A stretch of 64,000 nucleotides of DNA from Ustilaginoidea virens (GCF_000687475.1 NC_057318.1:1426001-1490000), one strand, 5' to 3'. Counted from the first letter of the stretch, positions 33,907 to 45,600 are shown. Translations and numbers: made by a program. Notes: generated by a model not told the origin, from the letters alone.

Positions 33907-35745
33907 ATGAGTTCCATGTTCAAAAAGAAAGGCGGCCTCGCCTTCAAGCCCAAGGCTCCAGTCGCACGGCCAAAGCCCCCAGCGCCAAGCACAAAACCTG
34001 CACCGGCACCCGAGCAGCCTGCGATTGATGCGAATTCGGAACCAGCCACGGAAGACGTACCGCAAGTCGCGCACGCGGAATCGGAGTCTCGGCAGGTCGG
34101 ACAAGGTGGCTTGGGGATTCCCGTCGAAGAAACGCGAGAACAGCAGCAATGGGAGACGTCGACCGCGCCCGGACAGACGGCGAGGCCGACATTACACGGC
34201 CGGCAGGAGGACTCCGTCTCTCGACCGCAGAAGCAACCGGAGACATTGCCACGCCAGGCTGAAACCAGCGAGGAAGAAACCGCTGGACTCGAGCCCGTGG
34301 CCGATTCCTCTGCCGGAATCGATATCCAGCCATCGCCGACCCCTCGCAACCGGACAGTGAAAGTACACCACCAGCCCGCCGTCGATCCTCTTCCACCGCA
34401 ACCGTCGATAGAGCCTCATGACCAAGCACCATCATCGTCAGAGCAAACGGCCCGACCGGAGCCTCCTGTTGCGGAAAATGAGGGTCAAAGATCATCCACC
34501 GCCGCAGCAGCAGAAGCAGCAGAAACAGCAGGGGACGAGCCAGACACCCCGGCGGCTCCTGGACCCGGTTCCAAAAGAGCTCCCAGGAAGCAAGCCGCCA
34601 CCACCCAGGATGCAACAGTCTCAGATCCTGCAGAAGGCGAGCCGGCGCGGCCGAGGAAGCGCCAAAGAAAAACCAGGCCGCAGGGGCAAGACTCGCAGAC
34701 GCCTGCCCCCCGAAAACGCAAAACGTCGACCCCAAAAGCCGCCAACGGTTCGAGGAGCAGCTCCCGGAGAGCGCGCTCACTGACACCAGAGGACGCCGAG
34801 ACCCAAGTCGTCGACCTTCAGAAGCTAAAAATGTCCGACCTGACCAAGGACTTGCGCATAGGCAAAAAGTTCAGCCGCCACGACGAGCTGCGCGACCGCG
34901 AGCGCAAGGCCCGCCAGAAAGCCAAACTCGACAAGGACACCGACACGCCACCCAGCGAAGCAGGCGACGGCACCTCGCAGTCGCGCACCCCAGACGCCGC
35001 TGCCACCACGGCGAAGCCCAACGCACCAGGTGCTGCATCCGCTCCGGCATCCGCTCCGGCATCCGCTTCGGCATCCGCGCCAGCAGCCGCGTCAGGCCCC
35101 CAGTTTCGCATCGTGGACGGCCAGATCGTCGTGGACCAAGACTCCCTCGTCATGGACCGCCACGCCCGCGCCGCGGCAGCCCGAGCAGGCGAGCACATGG
35201 AGACTGTGGAGGAAAACGACTTCACCTGCCTCATCACCTCGTCGTCCTTCATGAACACGTCCAAGCTAAAGGGTCCCAACATATGGACCGACCAGGAGAC
35301 GGAGCTCTTCTACCGCGGCCTGCGCATGTTTGGCACTGAATTCGAAATGATTTCCAAAATGTTTCCCGGCAAGCGCCGACGCCACGTGAAGCTCAAGTTC
35401 AACCGCGAGGAGCGCCACAACCCCTCCCGCATAGACGCCGCGCTCATTGGCGAAAAGACCATCAAGATGGACATTGACGAGTACCGAGCATTCACCGGGG
35501 CCGAGTTTGAGTCGCTGGAGGTTATTGAGGCGGAGCAAAGGAAGATCCAGGAGACTTACGAAGCCGAGAGGCAGCGCGTCGCGGACGAACAGGCCGAGGT
35601 TATGAGGAAGAAGCGCGACGAACTGTTTGCCGACGAGGATGGCGAAGGGGATCTGAAAAGGAAGAAGAAGAACGGCAAGAGGAAGGGCAAGCAAAGCGTT
35701 TCTTACGGCTTGAACGGCGAACCTATCCTTCAGGACGGTGGATGA
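33907..35745 (+). CDS. bdp1: TFIIIB subunit B'' (BDP1), SANT domain
   Basis: Single exon, 612 aa, ATG 33907 (MSSMFKKKGGLAFKPKAP). The N-terminal half is disordered and rich in Pro/Ala/Glu/Arg, with basic patches (RPRKRQRKTRPQ, RKRKTSTPK). From about residue 309 comes the conserved region: MSDLTKDLRIGKKFSRHDELR, an Ala/Pro linker made of repeated ASAP units, then a motif around FTCLITSSSFMN and the SANT/Myb domain at about 456-510 (IWTDQETELFYRGLRMFGTEFEMIS, FPGKRRRHVKLKFNREERHNPSRI). The C-terminus is a charged helix and a Lys-rich tail. BDP1 joins TBP and BRF1 to recruit RNA polymerase III at tRNA, 5S and U6 genes. Length is close to the yeast protein. It converges on rad23. Confidence 0.95.
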   Translation: MSSMFKKKGGLAFKPKAPVARPKPPAPSTKPAPAPEQPAIDANSEPATEDVPQVAHAESESRQVGQGGLGIPVEETREQQQWETSTAPGQTARPTLHGRQEDSVSRPQKQPETLPRQAETSEEETAGLEPVADSSAGIDIQPSPTPRNRTVKVHHQPAVDPLPPQPSIEPHDQAPSSSEQTARPEPPVAENEGQRSSTAAAAEAAETAGDEPDTPAAPGPGSKRAPRKQAATTQDATVSDPAEGEPARPRKRQRKTRPQGQDSQTPAPRKRKTSTPKAANGSRSSSRRARSLTPEDAETQVVDLQKLKMSDLTKDLRIGKKFSRHDELRDRERKARQKAKLDKDTDTPPSEAGDGTSQSRTPDAAATTAKPNAPGAASAPASAPASASASAPAAASGPQFRIVDGQIVVDQDSLVMDRHARAAAARAGEHMETVEENDFTCLITSSSFMNTSKLKGPNIWTDQETELFYRGLRMFGTEFEMISKMFPGKRRRHVKLKFNREERHNPSRIDAALIGEKTIKMDIDEYRAFTGAEFESLEVIEAEQRKIQETYEAERQRVADEQAEVMRKKRDELFADEDGEGDLKRKKKNGKRKGKQSVSYGLNGEPILQDGG

Positions 35746-36558
35746 ATTAGGGCCCCACTGGGAAAGGGGGAGATTCCATTCTTGTCGATTGCTGACTTTG
35801 GAAGGGGCTGGTTGGTGGCTTTCAGATGAAGAATGACGGCAAAGGACGGGGGTAAAGACTAAAGGGTCGGATTATGGACAGTTTCAGTAGAGAGGCATGA
35901 TACCCAGAGAGTTGGGGGGTGAGTCGTCGAAAATAGTGCTTTGAGATATGAGCTGGAGTAGAACGGCGGGAGAATTTGCATATTACGGAGTTGGGAACAG
36001 AAAACCGTCAGTACGTGAACCCATTCTCATGCAATGCCAAACTGTGGTAATTGGTTACACCAAGCAGTCTAAAACACATAAAACACAATACGCACACCCA
36101 CACGCACACCAGGCAACACAAAAGAATGGCTAGACTTTCTTTTTGGGGTGAACCAAGATGCCTTCCATCCAGTGCGATTAATCGTGTACGAATAAATGAA
36201 AGCGTTTGATAACAGCTGCTGCAGCCAGAAAACGCAAGATCCGCCATATATATCCCTTTGACCGCATATTACTTGGCTGACTGCCCCATTAACCCATTCT
36301 GGCGTGAGTTGACCTTGCTGGTTTTTGTGACTTTGTTCACGAGGCAGGACGGTTTCTCTGCCCGAGTCGTCGTCAAAGAAAGCATGAGACTTTTCCCCCC
36401 GACCCCACCACTGCTGGTGACAGCCTCTCTTGGATGAAGGAAAAGGGTGAATCGTTCATCATAATCGTAAAAAAGCACCTCTCGTGGGTAACACGGTTTG
36501 CACGGTCGCATTTCTGCCATCAGCAACAACACTTCTTCAGCTCCATTGTTGACGCACT
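35746..36558. other. Convergent spacer between bdp1 and rad23
   Basis: 3' flanks of both genes. A short CACACCCACACGCACACC run lies near 36089-36110. No further gene is seen. Confidence 0.6.
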
Positions 36559-38345
36559 TTAATTCGTAGATGGTTCTTCGTCATCAGGTTGGTCGAACAA
36601 AAAGTTGGCGGCTAGCTCTTCGTTCTTGTCGCAAGCGAAATAGGCCTGGATGGCTTGATCACGGTCGAAGCCAAGTCGGCATAGCTGGATGATGCCACCG
36701 TGCCTGTCAGCAACAAGACGCTTCCTCCACCTTGAAGCAAAGAAGCCTACCAATGGACTCGGTCCGCGCGGAACTTACTCTTTCGATCGCGTCACGCTCC
36801 TCCTCCGTGACGGAGATGGCTTGGGCGCCAGGAGGCAAGGGAACGTCGTCATCAGCGCTCTCGCCGAGGAGCTGAAGGAACTGGTCAGGGTTGGATGCGA
36901 TCAGCTGCGCCAGCTGTGGATTCCCTGCGCCCAGCTGCTGCAGAATAGGCTCCAGCATCTGCGGCTGCTGCTGGACCATTTGACGGAGCTGCTGAAACTG
37001 GGTGTTGTGTCTGAGAAAGTCGAGATTGCCCAAGTCTCCCCCCTGGCTGGCGGCAGCAGCGGAAGCAGCAGCCGCAACGTTCCCGCTACCACTTGCTCCA
37101 CGGCCGCCGCCTTGCTGAGCAGCAAGGTCAAACAGGTTGATGCCACCGTCGTCGTCACCTGCCTGCGTAGACGGTGTTGTTTGCGCGGGAGCTGGAGCGT
37201 GAGCGGGAGCGGAAGCTGCTGCAGCTTGACGTGCCTGTTGCTCTTGTTGAAGGTTCTCGGGGATGCCCTAGCAGTCACAGGCATTAGAGCAAAGGTAGCA
37301 GAAACGCCATACAAGATCGACTTTTTCGACCTACGTTCAAGAGGTATTCAACAGCTCGATCGGGGTTATTAAAGGCTGCGCGCATAGCTGCCTCGATTTG
37401 GCTCCTCTCGAAACCCATAGCTTCCATATTGGTAATAGCTTCGGCACGCTCAGCTCCCATTGCCAATCCCGAAATATTCTGACCGCCAGCGCCAGCTTCG
37501 GCAGAGCGTTGGGGGGTTGGAGTTGCAGGAACGGTTGACTGGGCGGCAGTCGACTGGGCCGGGGCAGCAGGAGCAGCAGGAGCAGCAGGAGCAGCAGGCG
37601 TACTGGCCGCGGGTTGGGCGGGCGTGGTTGGAGGAGCGGCAGATGATGGTTCGGCGGCAGGGGCAGGTTTTTCCTTCGGCTACCCAGGGGGTTAGTCCCA
37701 CAAAGTAAACATCGGCCCGTACCAAAGGCGGAATTTTTCCCTGGCGTCTACCTTGTTCACCATACAAACAACAAATCCCTTCTCCTCAATGTTGTACGAA
37801 GCTACGGTCTCGTCATCCTTTAGAATTTTTCCTGCACCAAGGTCAGCTGGTCAGTTTCTTGGGCCTGTGACGCGCGATTTGGATGACGAGGATGCATCGA
37901 ACCAGAGTAGATGAGTTTTTGGTGCTTGGGATCCCATCCTTTCTCTCCAGAAATCTTGTTCTTGACGGTGGAGATCTAAATCATGAGTTTTAGCCTGGAG
38001 CTTGCGATGAGGTGCGACAGGAGTACGAGAGTAGTGTGTATGGCGCCGGAGTATGTGGGCGGAAGTTTCCCTTCGGGGCGTACCAAATCCGTAGCCTCAA
38101 CGTCGAGGACAAACTTTTGCTGCTTGAGATCCTATACAGCACAGCACGGTGTAATGTCAGCCACCCATCCAGAAACATGGCACATGCCGACCGGCTTTGA
38201 GGCGGGTTCGCAAAAGCTGCGACGACCCAGTTCGTCTGAAGGCAGGGAAACCCCTTCCATCCGCTTGCAGGAACAAGGGAACAAGGGAACAGGGACAATA
38301 GTGTAGCAAGAGGGAAGCGTGGCTTACTCTGAAAGTAACCCTCAT
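36559..38345 (-). CDS. rad23: RAD23 ubiquitin receptor / nucleotide excision repair factor
   Basis: Seven exons: 38345-38328, 38131-38084, 37975-37903, 37831-37752, 37679-37335, 37267-36779, 36684-36559 (392 aa, near the 398 of yeast). All junctions keep frame; the third intron uses a weak donor (GTTCGA). Exon 1 is only 18 nt. Domains: ubiquitin-like domain 1-73 ([30 protein letters not shown]), a Pro/Ala linker with an AAPAAPAAP repeat, UBA1 (about 147-191, [21 protein letters not shown]), a Gln-rich XPC/Rad4-binding STI1-like domain (about 235-295, [19 protein letters not shown]) and UBA2 at the C-terminus ([21 protein letters not shown]). It stabilises Rad4/XPC in damage recognition and carries ubiquitinated proteins to the proteasome. 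Confidence 0.96.
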
Positions 38346-38910
38346 GTTGGTCAGAAGTGGGGCAGCTGGACGGCTGCTAAAGGGTAAGAGTCGTTCAGAA
38401 AGACGTCGTTAAGAGGTTAGAGCGAGCGTGAAGGAGGAGTTGGGAGGAGCAAAAAGGGCCGGGGCGGTGGCGGAACGACGAGGCAAAGAGGAATGCGAGA
38501 TGACGGTAGTGATGGGCTGGCTGAGTCGAGGTTGGCGTTTTCTTTGAAGCTGGTTTAGCTGGTGGGTGGCGGGTGGCTCTTTGGGGGTCGGCTCCAGTCC
38601 TTGGGTTTGTCGAAGTGGAAGTGAATGTGAAAGTGAGAGTGGAAGTGGAAGTGGAAGTGGAAGTGGGGTTCCAATCCAAATTTCAGATCAGGCCAGCCTG
38701 GGTGAACTTTGACTGCATTGATGGGTCCCAAGTCAAGTTCTCAACAGCAGGTATTGATTGACTCCGTAGTCGTCAGTCCATGCCTGCCTTGCGCAGCGCA
38801 GCGCTAATCGGATTAAGTACACTCCGCACTCCGACTCTACTCGCGGGAGGGAAGCACTTTAAGAATCAGCGGCGGCCCTTCCCCTATCAACCCGAAAGAA
38901 GAGGGGAAAC

Positions 38911-38942
<32 letters not shown>

Positions 38943-39427
38943 GAAGAAAAAGAAGAAGAGGGAAAAGAGGGACAAGATGAAGAGGTTACCGAGTCGCTTC
39001 AACGGAGACAAGGCATTGCGAGCCGATGGCTGTGGGACCCATCAGGTCTGTTTTTGCGTCGAATTGTGTCCGTCTTGAATATATAATACTGTATAAGGTA
39101 TACAAATCCTACAAATCCATCCTCTGGAAGGTAAAGAGGTAGGCATCTAGGTTCCCTCCAACGCCGCGCTAAATATACACAAAGCCCCAAGACATATATA
39201 AACGCTCCCCCAACCTTCACATGTATCCAGGCCTTGTACCTTGGGTAGTCGTCATGTCTATGTCGCCAGATATTTTCGTAAATATACCCGTAAGTACAAA
39301 AAGTAGGACCATACTTCCAAGCCGGTTGTGTCTCGTCACTGCTGGCGAATCATGCCTCGAAATGCAACCCAGGCCAAAGAGTAAACAATTGGGGTGGGGA
39401 GAAAAAAAAAAAAACTGAAAAATGGCT
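38346..39427. other. Spacer upstream of rad23
   Basis: Contains the rad23 promoter and the 3' flank of the four-span membrane protein. A GTGGAA hexamer array with a homologous GTGAAT start lies at about 38618-38666; a 29-base A run is at 38911-38939. No gene is supported. Confidence 0.6.
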
Positions 39428-40825
39428 TTAGCCAGGAGCTTCTCCTGCTTCGCCATTTGCGTCGCTCACCACACGCTCTTTGTAAGTTTCCAAGCTGGCT
39501 TTCATGGATGAGCTTAATAGCCACTCGGGAACGGGAGGCGTCTTATTCTTGTCAGATCGGTCGCTCCATCTGTCTGCCTCCGCTTCTCCGTTTTCCCTCG
39601 TTTTTCCTTTTCCGAGGCTTTCCATGCTCGCCTGAAGACTGAGCGGACTGCGTGTAGGTAAGCTGCCGCTTCGGAGGCGCCTCAGAGACTGTAGACTTCC
39701 ACGTCGTGAAATGACCTGGCCAGCGTTTGGCGCGGCTACAACGACAGTACCTGGACTCGCGGCAGGTGGTGGAGTCGGAGAGTCGGAGCGAAAGAGCGGG
39801 TGAATGTGCAGCTCGCTGATGGAGCCGTTGGGCGTCATGGCTGCTTTCAGCTCCGAGTGAGACAGGCTGGAGCCACAGCTGTCCATTCTGCGCAGGATGC
39901 GCGGGGGTTCGAGATCTGCCAGGTCAAAGGGCGTGGGCGGGCGGCTGGGCGGCCGACTTCTGGGAGGATTGGCGGGATTGGTCTCAAGAGCGTTCTTGAG
40001 TGCCGAGGAGGGCGAAGCCGAAGCCACATCTATGACCGCCTGCCGATGGTGCGTGTCCACAGAGGATGTGTCCCATGAATCAAACGACGTGTCGGTGCTG
40101 GCTCGAGGGAGCACCGATTCCAGGGAAATGGGCCTCTGATCGTCTGGTATCAGTAACCTACATCCTGACGAAGTTGGTCCGAACAGATGCGGCATGCCAG
40201 TTATGCGGAAACTGGAGCGTTGGTTGTAGCGCGCTGGCGAGTCGGTCTTGCTTCCCGACGTGTTTTCCTCGGCATTGTTCATGGGGCTGGTCTGGCTATA
40301 TCGAATCGCCTTTACGTAATGTTTGCGGCCATCATCGGTCGAGTGGGAAGACCACGTCGACGCCGACCCTTGGACAGTCATGCCACGGCTCGTGAGCAAG
40401 CAAAAGACGACGAAGCCCAGCTGGGAAACGGCAGCCATGGTCAACGCTACTGTTAGACCGATGGCAATGTTTCTTCTCTGATCGGCCAAGCCACCATCTA
40501 GGGTGTCTGGTATTGACTTTTGCAGCGACACCAGAGCGACGATGGAAGCGATGGCAGCCACTGCGCAGGCGGTGAGCTGGAGGATGAAGACGAGTTTGGA
40601 ACATTTCCATGCCAGGGGTATCTTGGCTTTCAGAATGTACACTATGCCGAGAGTGCCAAAGACCAGGAGGATCACGGACTCGAGGGCGGCAGCGAGGACG
40701 CCAGCTGCAAGCAATAATGAGTTGTCTGTTGCGCCGATGCAGCAAATGATTTCGAGGACAATAGTCACAGACGTAGCCAGAACCGCCAGTGTCCCCGTGG
40801 CAATGAGAAGGCCTACCGGAGCCAT
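39428..40825 (-). CDS. Four-span integral membrane protein with long disordered tail, unknown function
   Basis: Single exon from ATG 40825 to the stop at 39428 (465 aa); the frame extends 25 codons upstream but starts at TTG, so it is not used. Four hydrophobic helices are clear, at about 5-31, 37-65, 77-101 and 119-145, with a Cys pair (EIICCIGA) ending the first. The spacing recalls MARVEL/SUR7-like tetraspan proteins, but I see no diagnostic motif. Residues 150-465 are predicted cytosolic and disordered: Ser/Pro/Arg-rich, with RPPSRPPTPFDL, SRRGSLQSLRRLRSGS and a charged end. These are likely phosphorylation targets (RRxS type). No name can be given. A 41-base T run lies about 130 bp upstream of the ATG. 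Confidence 0.82.
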   Translation of the reverse strand: MAPVGLLIATGTLAVLATSVTIVLEIICCIGATDNSLLLAAGVLAAALESVILLVFGTLGIVYILKAKIPLAWKCSKLVFILQLTACAVAAIASIVALVSLQKSIPDTLDGGLADQRRNIAIGLTVALTMAAVSQLGFVVFCLLTSRGMTVQGSASTWSSHSTDDGRKHYVKAIRYSQTSPMNNAEENTSGSKTDSPARYNQRSSFRITGMPHLFGPTSSGCRLLIPDDQRPISLESVLPRASTDTSFDSWDTSSVDTHHRQAVIDVASASPSSALKNALETNPANPPRSRPPSRPPTPFDLADLEPPRILRRMDSCGSSLSHSELKAAMTPNGSISELHIHPLFRSDSPTPPPAASPGTVVVAAPNAGQVISRRGSLQSLRRLRSGSLPTRSPLSLQASMESLGKGKTRENGEAEADRWSDRSDKNKTPPVPEWLLSSSMKASLETYKERVVSDANGEAGEAPG

Positions 40826-40950
40826 GAGGCAGCTTCGGCGGCCTCGATAGCCCACCGGGATCGTTGTTGAAGAGGAGGAGTGTCTGGAAACACGGATCAA
40901 TCAAAGCTTACCCTCCCTTGCCAGGTACGACTGTTTTGAACAGGGCGTTT

Positions 40951-40952
<2 letters not shown>

Positions 40953-40993
<41 letters not shown>
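40953..40993. repeat. Poly(T) tract, 41 bases
   Basis: The longest homopolymer in the window, upstream of the membrane-protein ATG; length is probably unreliable. Confidence 0.95.
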
Positions 40994-40994
<1 letters not shown>

Positions 40995-42640
40995 TTTTCG
41001 AAAATTACAAAGATCCCCAATGGCCCCGGGTTGAGATTCCTTGCGCGTCCTCGGTAAAGATTGTGGCGGGAAAAGTCATCAAGGGATGACGAGTGAATGC
41101 CTAGGTAGATAAAGCTGCGGTTCCACGGAGCAATGGATTGGCAAGCCGGCGATTGCTGGATCCAGTCAATGTGTCCGTCGATGTCGCGCGTCTCGCGCGT
41201 CGTTGGCTTCCTGGGCTGCTGAACGTAAGAAGGGAGTCGTGATGTTGGGCCCGGACACGCAAGTTCTATTGCCTGACTGTCCGCAACTTTCCTGGTCGCC
41301 CAGTGAACAATGGCAGCACGAGGCTGATTAAGGAACGGCGGCTGTTTGCCAGAGCGCAATCCCAACAGGTATGAGGTAGCGATGGTCAAAAATAGTTACA
41401 AAACCTGGGGTTATGGAATGTAAATAATGTAAGTAACGACAGTCATGGGACAGCCACGTCGAGACGGGCAACAAGGTGTCTAGTCTGTAAAGAACGTAGC
41501 GTATACCGGAGCAGGCGAGGATAGAAACGAAGGACTAGACCATTGGGCATGAGTAATGAGGACACCTGCAGACTGGGGAGGAATCAGGCAAGGAGCCAAA
41601 GTGAGTTTCTTGACAAGGAAATCGTGAGCAGTTTGGTTTGGTTTGGCCAGCGGAGCCATTGTTGGCCGCCGGCGAGCAGGCAGACCTACCTTTAAAAGTA
41701 CATACATGCTGGTAGCATTCGGCCATGACAACACGTCAGAACCCCATCATTGTCCGAGTCGCGTAACCCCATGCCATGCACGTACGGCACAGGTATAGCT
41801 CATGCCAGAATCCCGGGATCCTGGGGATCCCAAAATCTCGAGCGCACCTGTTGAACCCGGGCCAACAACGTGGGAAGAACAAGAAGCTTCCTTTGCACAT
41901 CACGCCTGGACTTGACTCTGGGAGGGAGGGGGGGTGGGGGGCAGGGGTGGGTGTGGGTGGGTCTGGGGCTGGTTGTTTTGGGAAGGGGGGGGGGGTTTCG
42001 TTTGTTTGTACCAGGCTGCCAGGCTGCCAGGCTGCCAGGGCCCGCCACCAAGACGCCGCCGTTGTGCAGAGTGGGAAGGAAGCGAGCTGGGGGGTAGGAT
42101 CCTATCAATACCTTACTTCGCCTTGTTCATGGCCCAAGGCAGGTAGCCGATACTTACGACGCCACGTGAAAAATGCACATGCCCGAGAGGTACCTGCGCT
42201 GCGCATTCGAGTACTTCGTCTGTCTCGTACTGGAGCTTCTCCGCTCTCCACTGGCCGAGCCTAACCAGGCCTTATCAAGTTGCTAGGTGTTTATTTGTTT
42301 ATTTATTTGTTTGTTTGTTTGCTTGTTTGTTGTATTGCGCAGTTGTCCCAGGCCGCCAGCCAGCCAGCCTGCCAGCCAGCCAGCCGGCAAACTTGGAAGC
42401 TGGAAAGCAGCCTGAGGAAGGCACAGTTGTGCCCGACCGAGGTACATAATAGTAGGCCATCGCTGCTTGGAAGTTGGTGGGGGCATATGATAAATGCGGT
42501 TGCGCAACAGCTCAGTCTCGCGAAAGCTTGACGAGTTGCGGCCTTGCAAATCCAAAGGCTGAACCTGAACCGGACCTGACGGTGGCAAGAAGCAACTACT
42601 AACTTGGTACCTACCTACCTCCTAACCTCCCTACGGCGTG

Positions 42641-42652
42641 CGGAGTACTCCG
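42641..42652. other. Perfect 12 bp palindrome CGGAGTACTCCG
   Basis: Two CGG-type half sites back to back; the strongest member of a TACGGAGTAC-like motif set that recurs only in intergenic parts of this window. Inverted CGG/CCG half sites are bound by Zn2Cys6 factors in fungi, but function here is not shown. Confidence 0.6.
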
Positions 42653-45600
42653 TTGTCTTGGACTAAAGTCCTATCTCGAAGGCGTCGAGATGCCAGGCTA
42701 CACCAGGGCTGAGACAAGCCGTAAAGGAAGTGAAGCAGCCAGGCTCTCTCTCTTCCCCGAGCTGGGTGACCAACCATTTTTGTCCTCGGTGTTGATTTCT
42801 GCGGCGCCAACAACAAAAACATCCAGGTCTTGGTCAGGTGAAAGCCACCACGGGTGCTAGGAGCCTACATGTAGTAAGAAGCACGCACGTTGAACGAGTT
42901 GAGGCAGGTACGCGGCGGTGCCTAGCAGTCGACTTGAGACTTGACGGCTCACCGGCTTTATTAGTGCATCTTGGTGGCTTTGGCTTTGGCACTGGGCTGG
43001 TGTTTTAGGGCGTTCCACTTGTCGCCACTTTTCTTCGCTTTGATACTTTTGATTTGATTTGAAAAGTACCAGACTTGGCAAGCAACTCGGGACGCTTTCA
43101 ATCGACCGCAACTTGAAATGTTCAAGATTGCTTAAAGAGACATGGAGGCCTGGTAGGTACCCTCAAGCCTGCTGCTGCTGATGTTTGTCTGAAGACGGTC
43201 TGGTTGACCAGTAGCACTGCGCGGCATCTCGATGGCACTGAAAATCCTGGCGTATGCCGCCCATTGACAGCACAGCCATCGCGCAAGCATGCTGCCGCCA
43301 CTTGGGACTACGTGCGGTTCCCATTCCAAGTCTGGTCTGGTTGGCTTTGTACGTCAACCGCCAAACAACAACAAATATCCATTATGTATCCATATTCCAG
43401 CGGGCGGCGCAAAACACAATGCGCAAGGGGCGACTCTACGGGTGGCATGGGCTAACGCGGAGGTCTTCCTTGTTTGTTTTCTTTTTTGTTTTCTTTTTTG
43501 TTTTCTTTTTTTTTTTTTTGGGACCCCCCCCCCCCCCCCTCCCACTCAAGCTTCAGTGTTTTCTTTTCTTTTCTTTTTTTTTTTTTTCGGCGGTCCAGTC
43601 CTGGTCCAGATTGATTCTCCGTGCTGTCTTTATTTTTGTTTTCTTTTTTTCCTGTTTTTATCCGCCTTGTGGGGCCTGCCAGAAACCGCTCTGTCTCAGT
43701 ACATCATCCACACGCCTCTTGGCTTCCAAATGTCTTCCAACCCGTACGCCATATAGGCCTTGAAAGCATTTGGCAACGTTTAGGCAGGATGCATTGAAAG
43801 TGGCTCATGCCCTCTGCGCCTATGCCGTCCGGTTCGATTCAAACATGTACAGTTCAAGTCTGTAAAGATGACTATGTGGCCATTTCAAGGCTGCACCTGC
43901 CATCGGCTATCAGCCTCTCTTTCCTCTTCCCGGGCCCAGCCAGCTCTTTCCTCTTTGCGGCCCCCCTCTTTCCCCTGCCCCTCCCCCTCCCCCTCACCCT
44001 TCCCCCTCTCCCCCACCTCCACCACCACTACCATCACCGCCACCACCACAACGCATCACTCCCGCATTTGCACGGGAGGCTGTTTGGATTGGACTCGCGC
44101 CTTTCCTTACCTCGGGGCATCTACACATTTGGGTGCTTGCCCTACTCCCACGTTGGCGATTGTTGATAATTTAGGACATCGCGACTCAGATACGTAAGTA
44201 CCTAGCTACCTAGCTACCCTGCTACCCTAGAGCATAGTAGTAATAGCCAGGTATTTACCTCTTGTTGTTACAGAGAAGAAACTCTTGGCTAATATATTTG
44301 CGTTCAAGTTTCAATGGTCAGAACTTTCCAACGTTCAGATGGTCAATTCATAAGACGTGAAACAAGGGAACTAGGAGATCCCCGAGACCCACGCGCCCAC
44401 ACTTTTCTCTGGGAACCTCTGGTCCCCTGTTTTCTTACTTTACCGTTTTCTCAAATGGTCAGACACGTAGGAGCTTAATTCGTTATCTTTTCTTTTCCTT
44501 CCTTCGCTCCTCTTTTTTTTTTTTTTTGGCCCCCTTTTCCTTTCTCGTCAAACACTTGTGATGGCATCCACTTCCTAATGCGTCTTTCGGCTGACTAGGA
44601 AACCATTTCAAACATGTGAGTTAGCGACGCGTCACGGCTGCGGGATGCATTGATTGCATAGGACGCTGCAACCCAAACCCAGCATCATCAGCAATATGAG
44701 AAATTATGTTGGCTCCGTAACCTCGCCCACCGTACTCCGTAACTTGTCGGTGACTATTCTCGGGGAAGAATGCAACTTGCATCTCAGCTGATGACTATGC
44801 TCGCATATGCCATCTCAAAACAGTTTCTTGTGCTTCCGTGCGCGATGCCGATAGTAAATCCTGTCAAACACGCTGAATCCGCCATCCCAAGCCACATGTA
44901 TCATGACATTCATCTCGACCCGTGCTGACTCCTGAGCGCGTCCGTTTGAATCTTTTTGACCCAACATTGCCGATTGCCTACAGACACCCCGAGGGGTCCA
45001 AGGCCCCTCGGGCTTGAATACTGACTGGGCTTGCGGCGGCCGTCAACTTGCCATGCATGCACAGGCACTAATGCACGGGAACAGGAGGAATAATCTACTC
45101 TTTGAGGCTTCGTAACACAAGCATGACGCGCCGATCGCAAAGCTGCTGTGCTGCCGACACGACATGGCGACTGTTTGATGGCGAGCACGAACAAAAGAGC
45201 CATGGAACGTCAACTGGTGGGTTTCAATCAAGCACGGCGTTAAAGTGGCACCAGCGGCTCTCCCCAAACCTGCTCGCACTGTATAACGGGCCACGGTCAG
45301 CGGCCACAGCTGGTAATGGTAATGTCTGGTGTTGCTGACTGGATGTTTCATTAGAGAGAGCACCGTATGGCGATGCCATCAGGACAACAGCCTGCAAGAC
45401 CTCGGGCCCTCCTGCCAAGTGCTGCCTGTCATGGGAAGGAGACCCCATCATCCATCATCCTCCAATCCTCCCGATCGTTCTTGCCGGTTTTAACCTGTTA
45501 CTCGAGAGTTTCATTCAAGTCAGTGAGCTGGCGCCATCCTCCACCTACGATGCATCTGCCGCCAAACTGCCTCGAATAAGAAGTCAATAGAAACATGAAA

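Noticed and set aside
33801..34786. Long minus-strand frames opposite bdp1
   Set aside because: They are antisense to the GC-rich, disordered part of BDP1 and have no domain.
40925..41389. Minus-strand frame upstream of the four-span protein as a possible 5' exon
   Set aside because: It runs through the poly(T) tract as poly-Lys; the only possible intron to the gene would be under 30 bp.
43254..43763. Overlapping plus-strand frames of 155-169 codons
   Set aside because: They are dominated by poly-Phe and poly-Pro from T and C runs.
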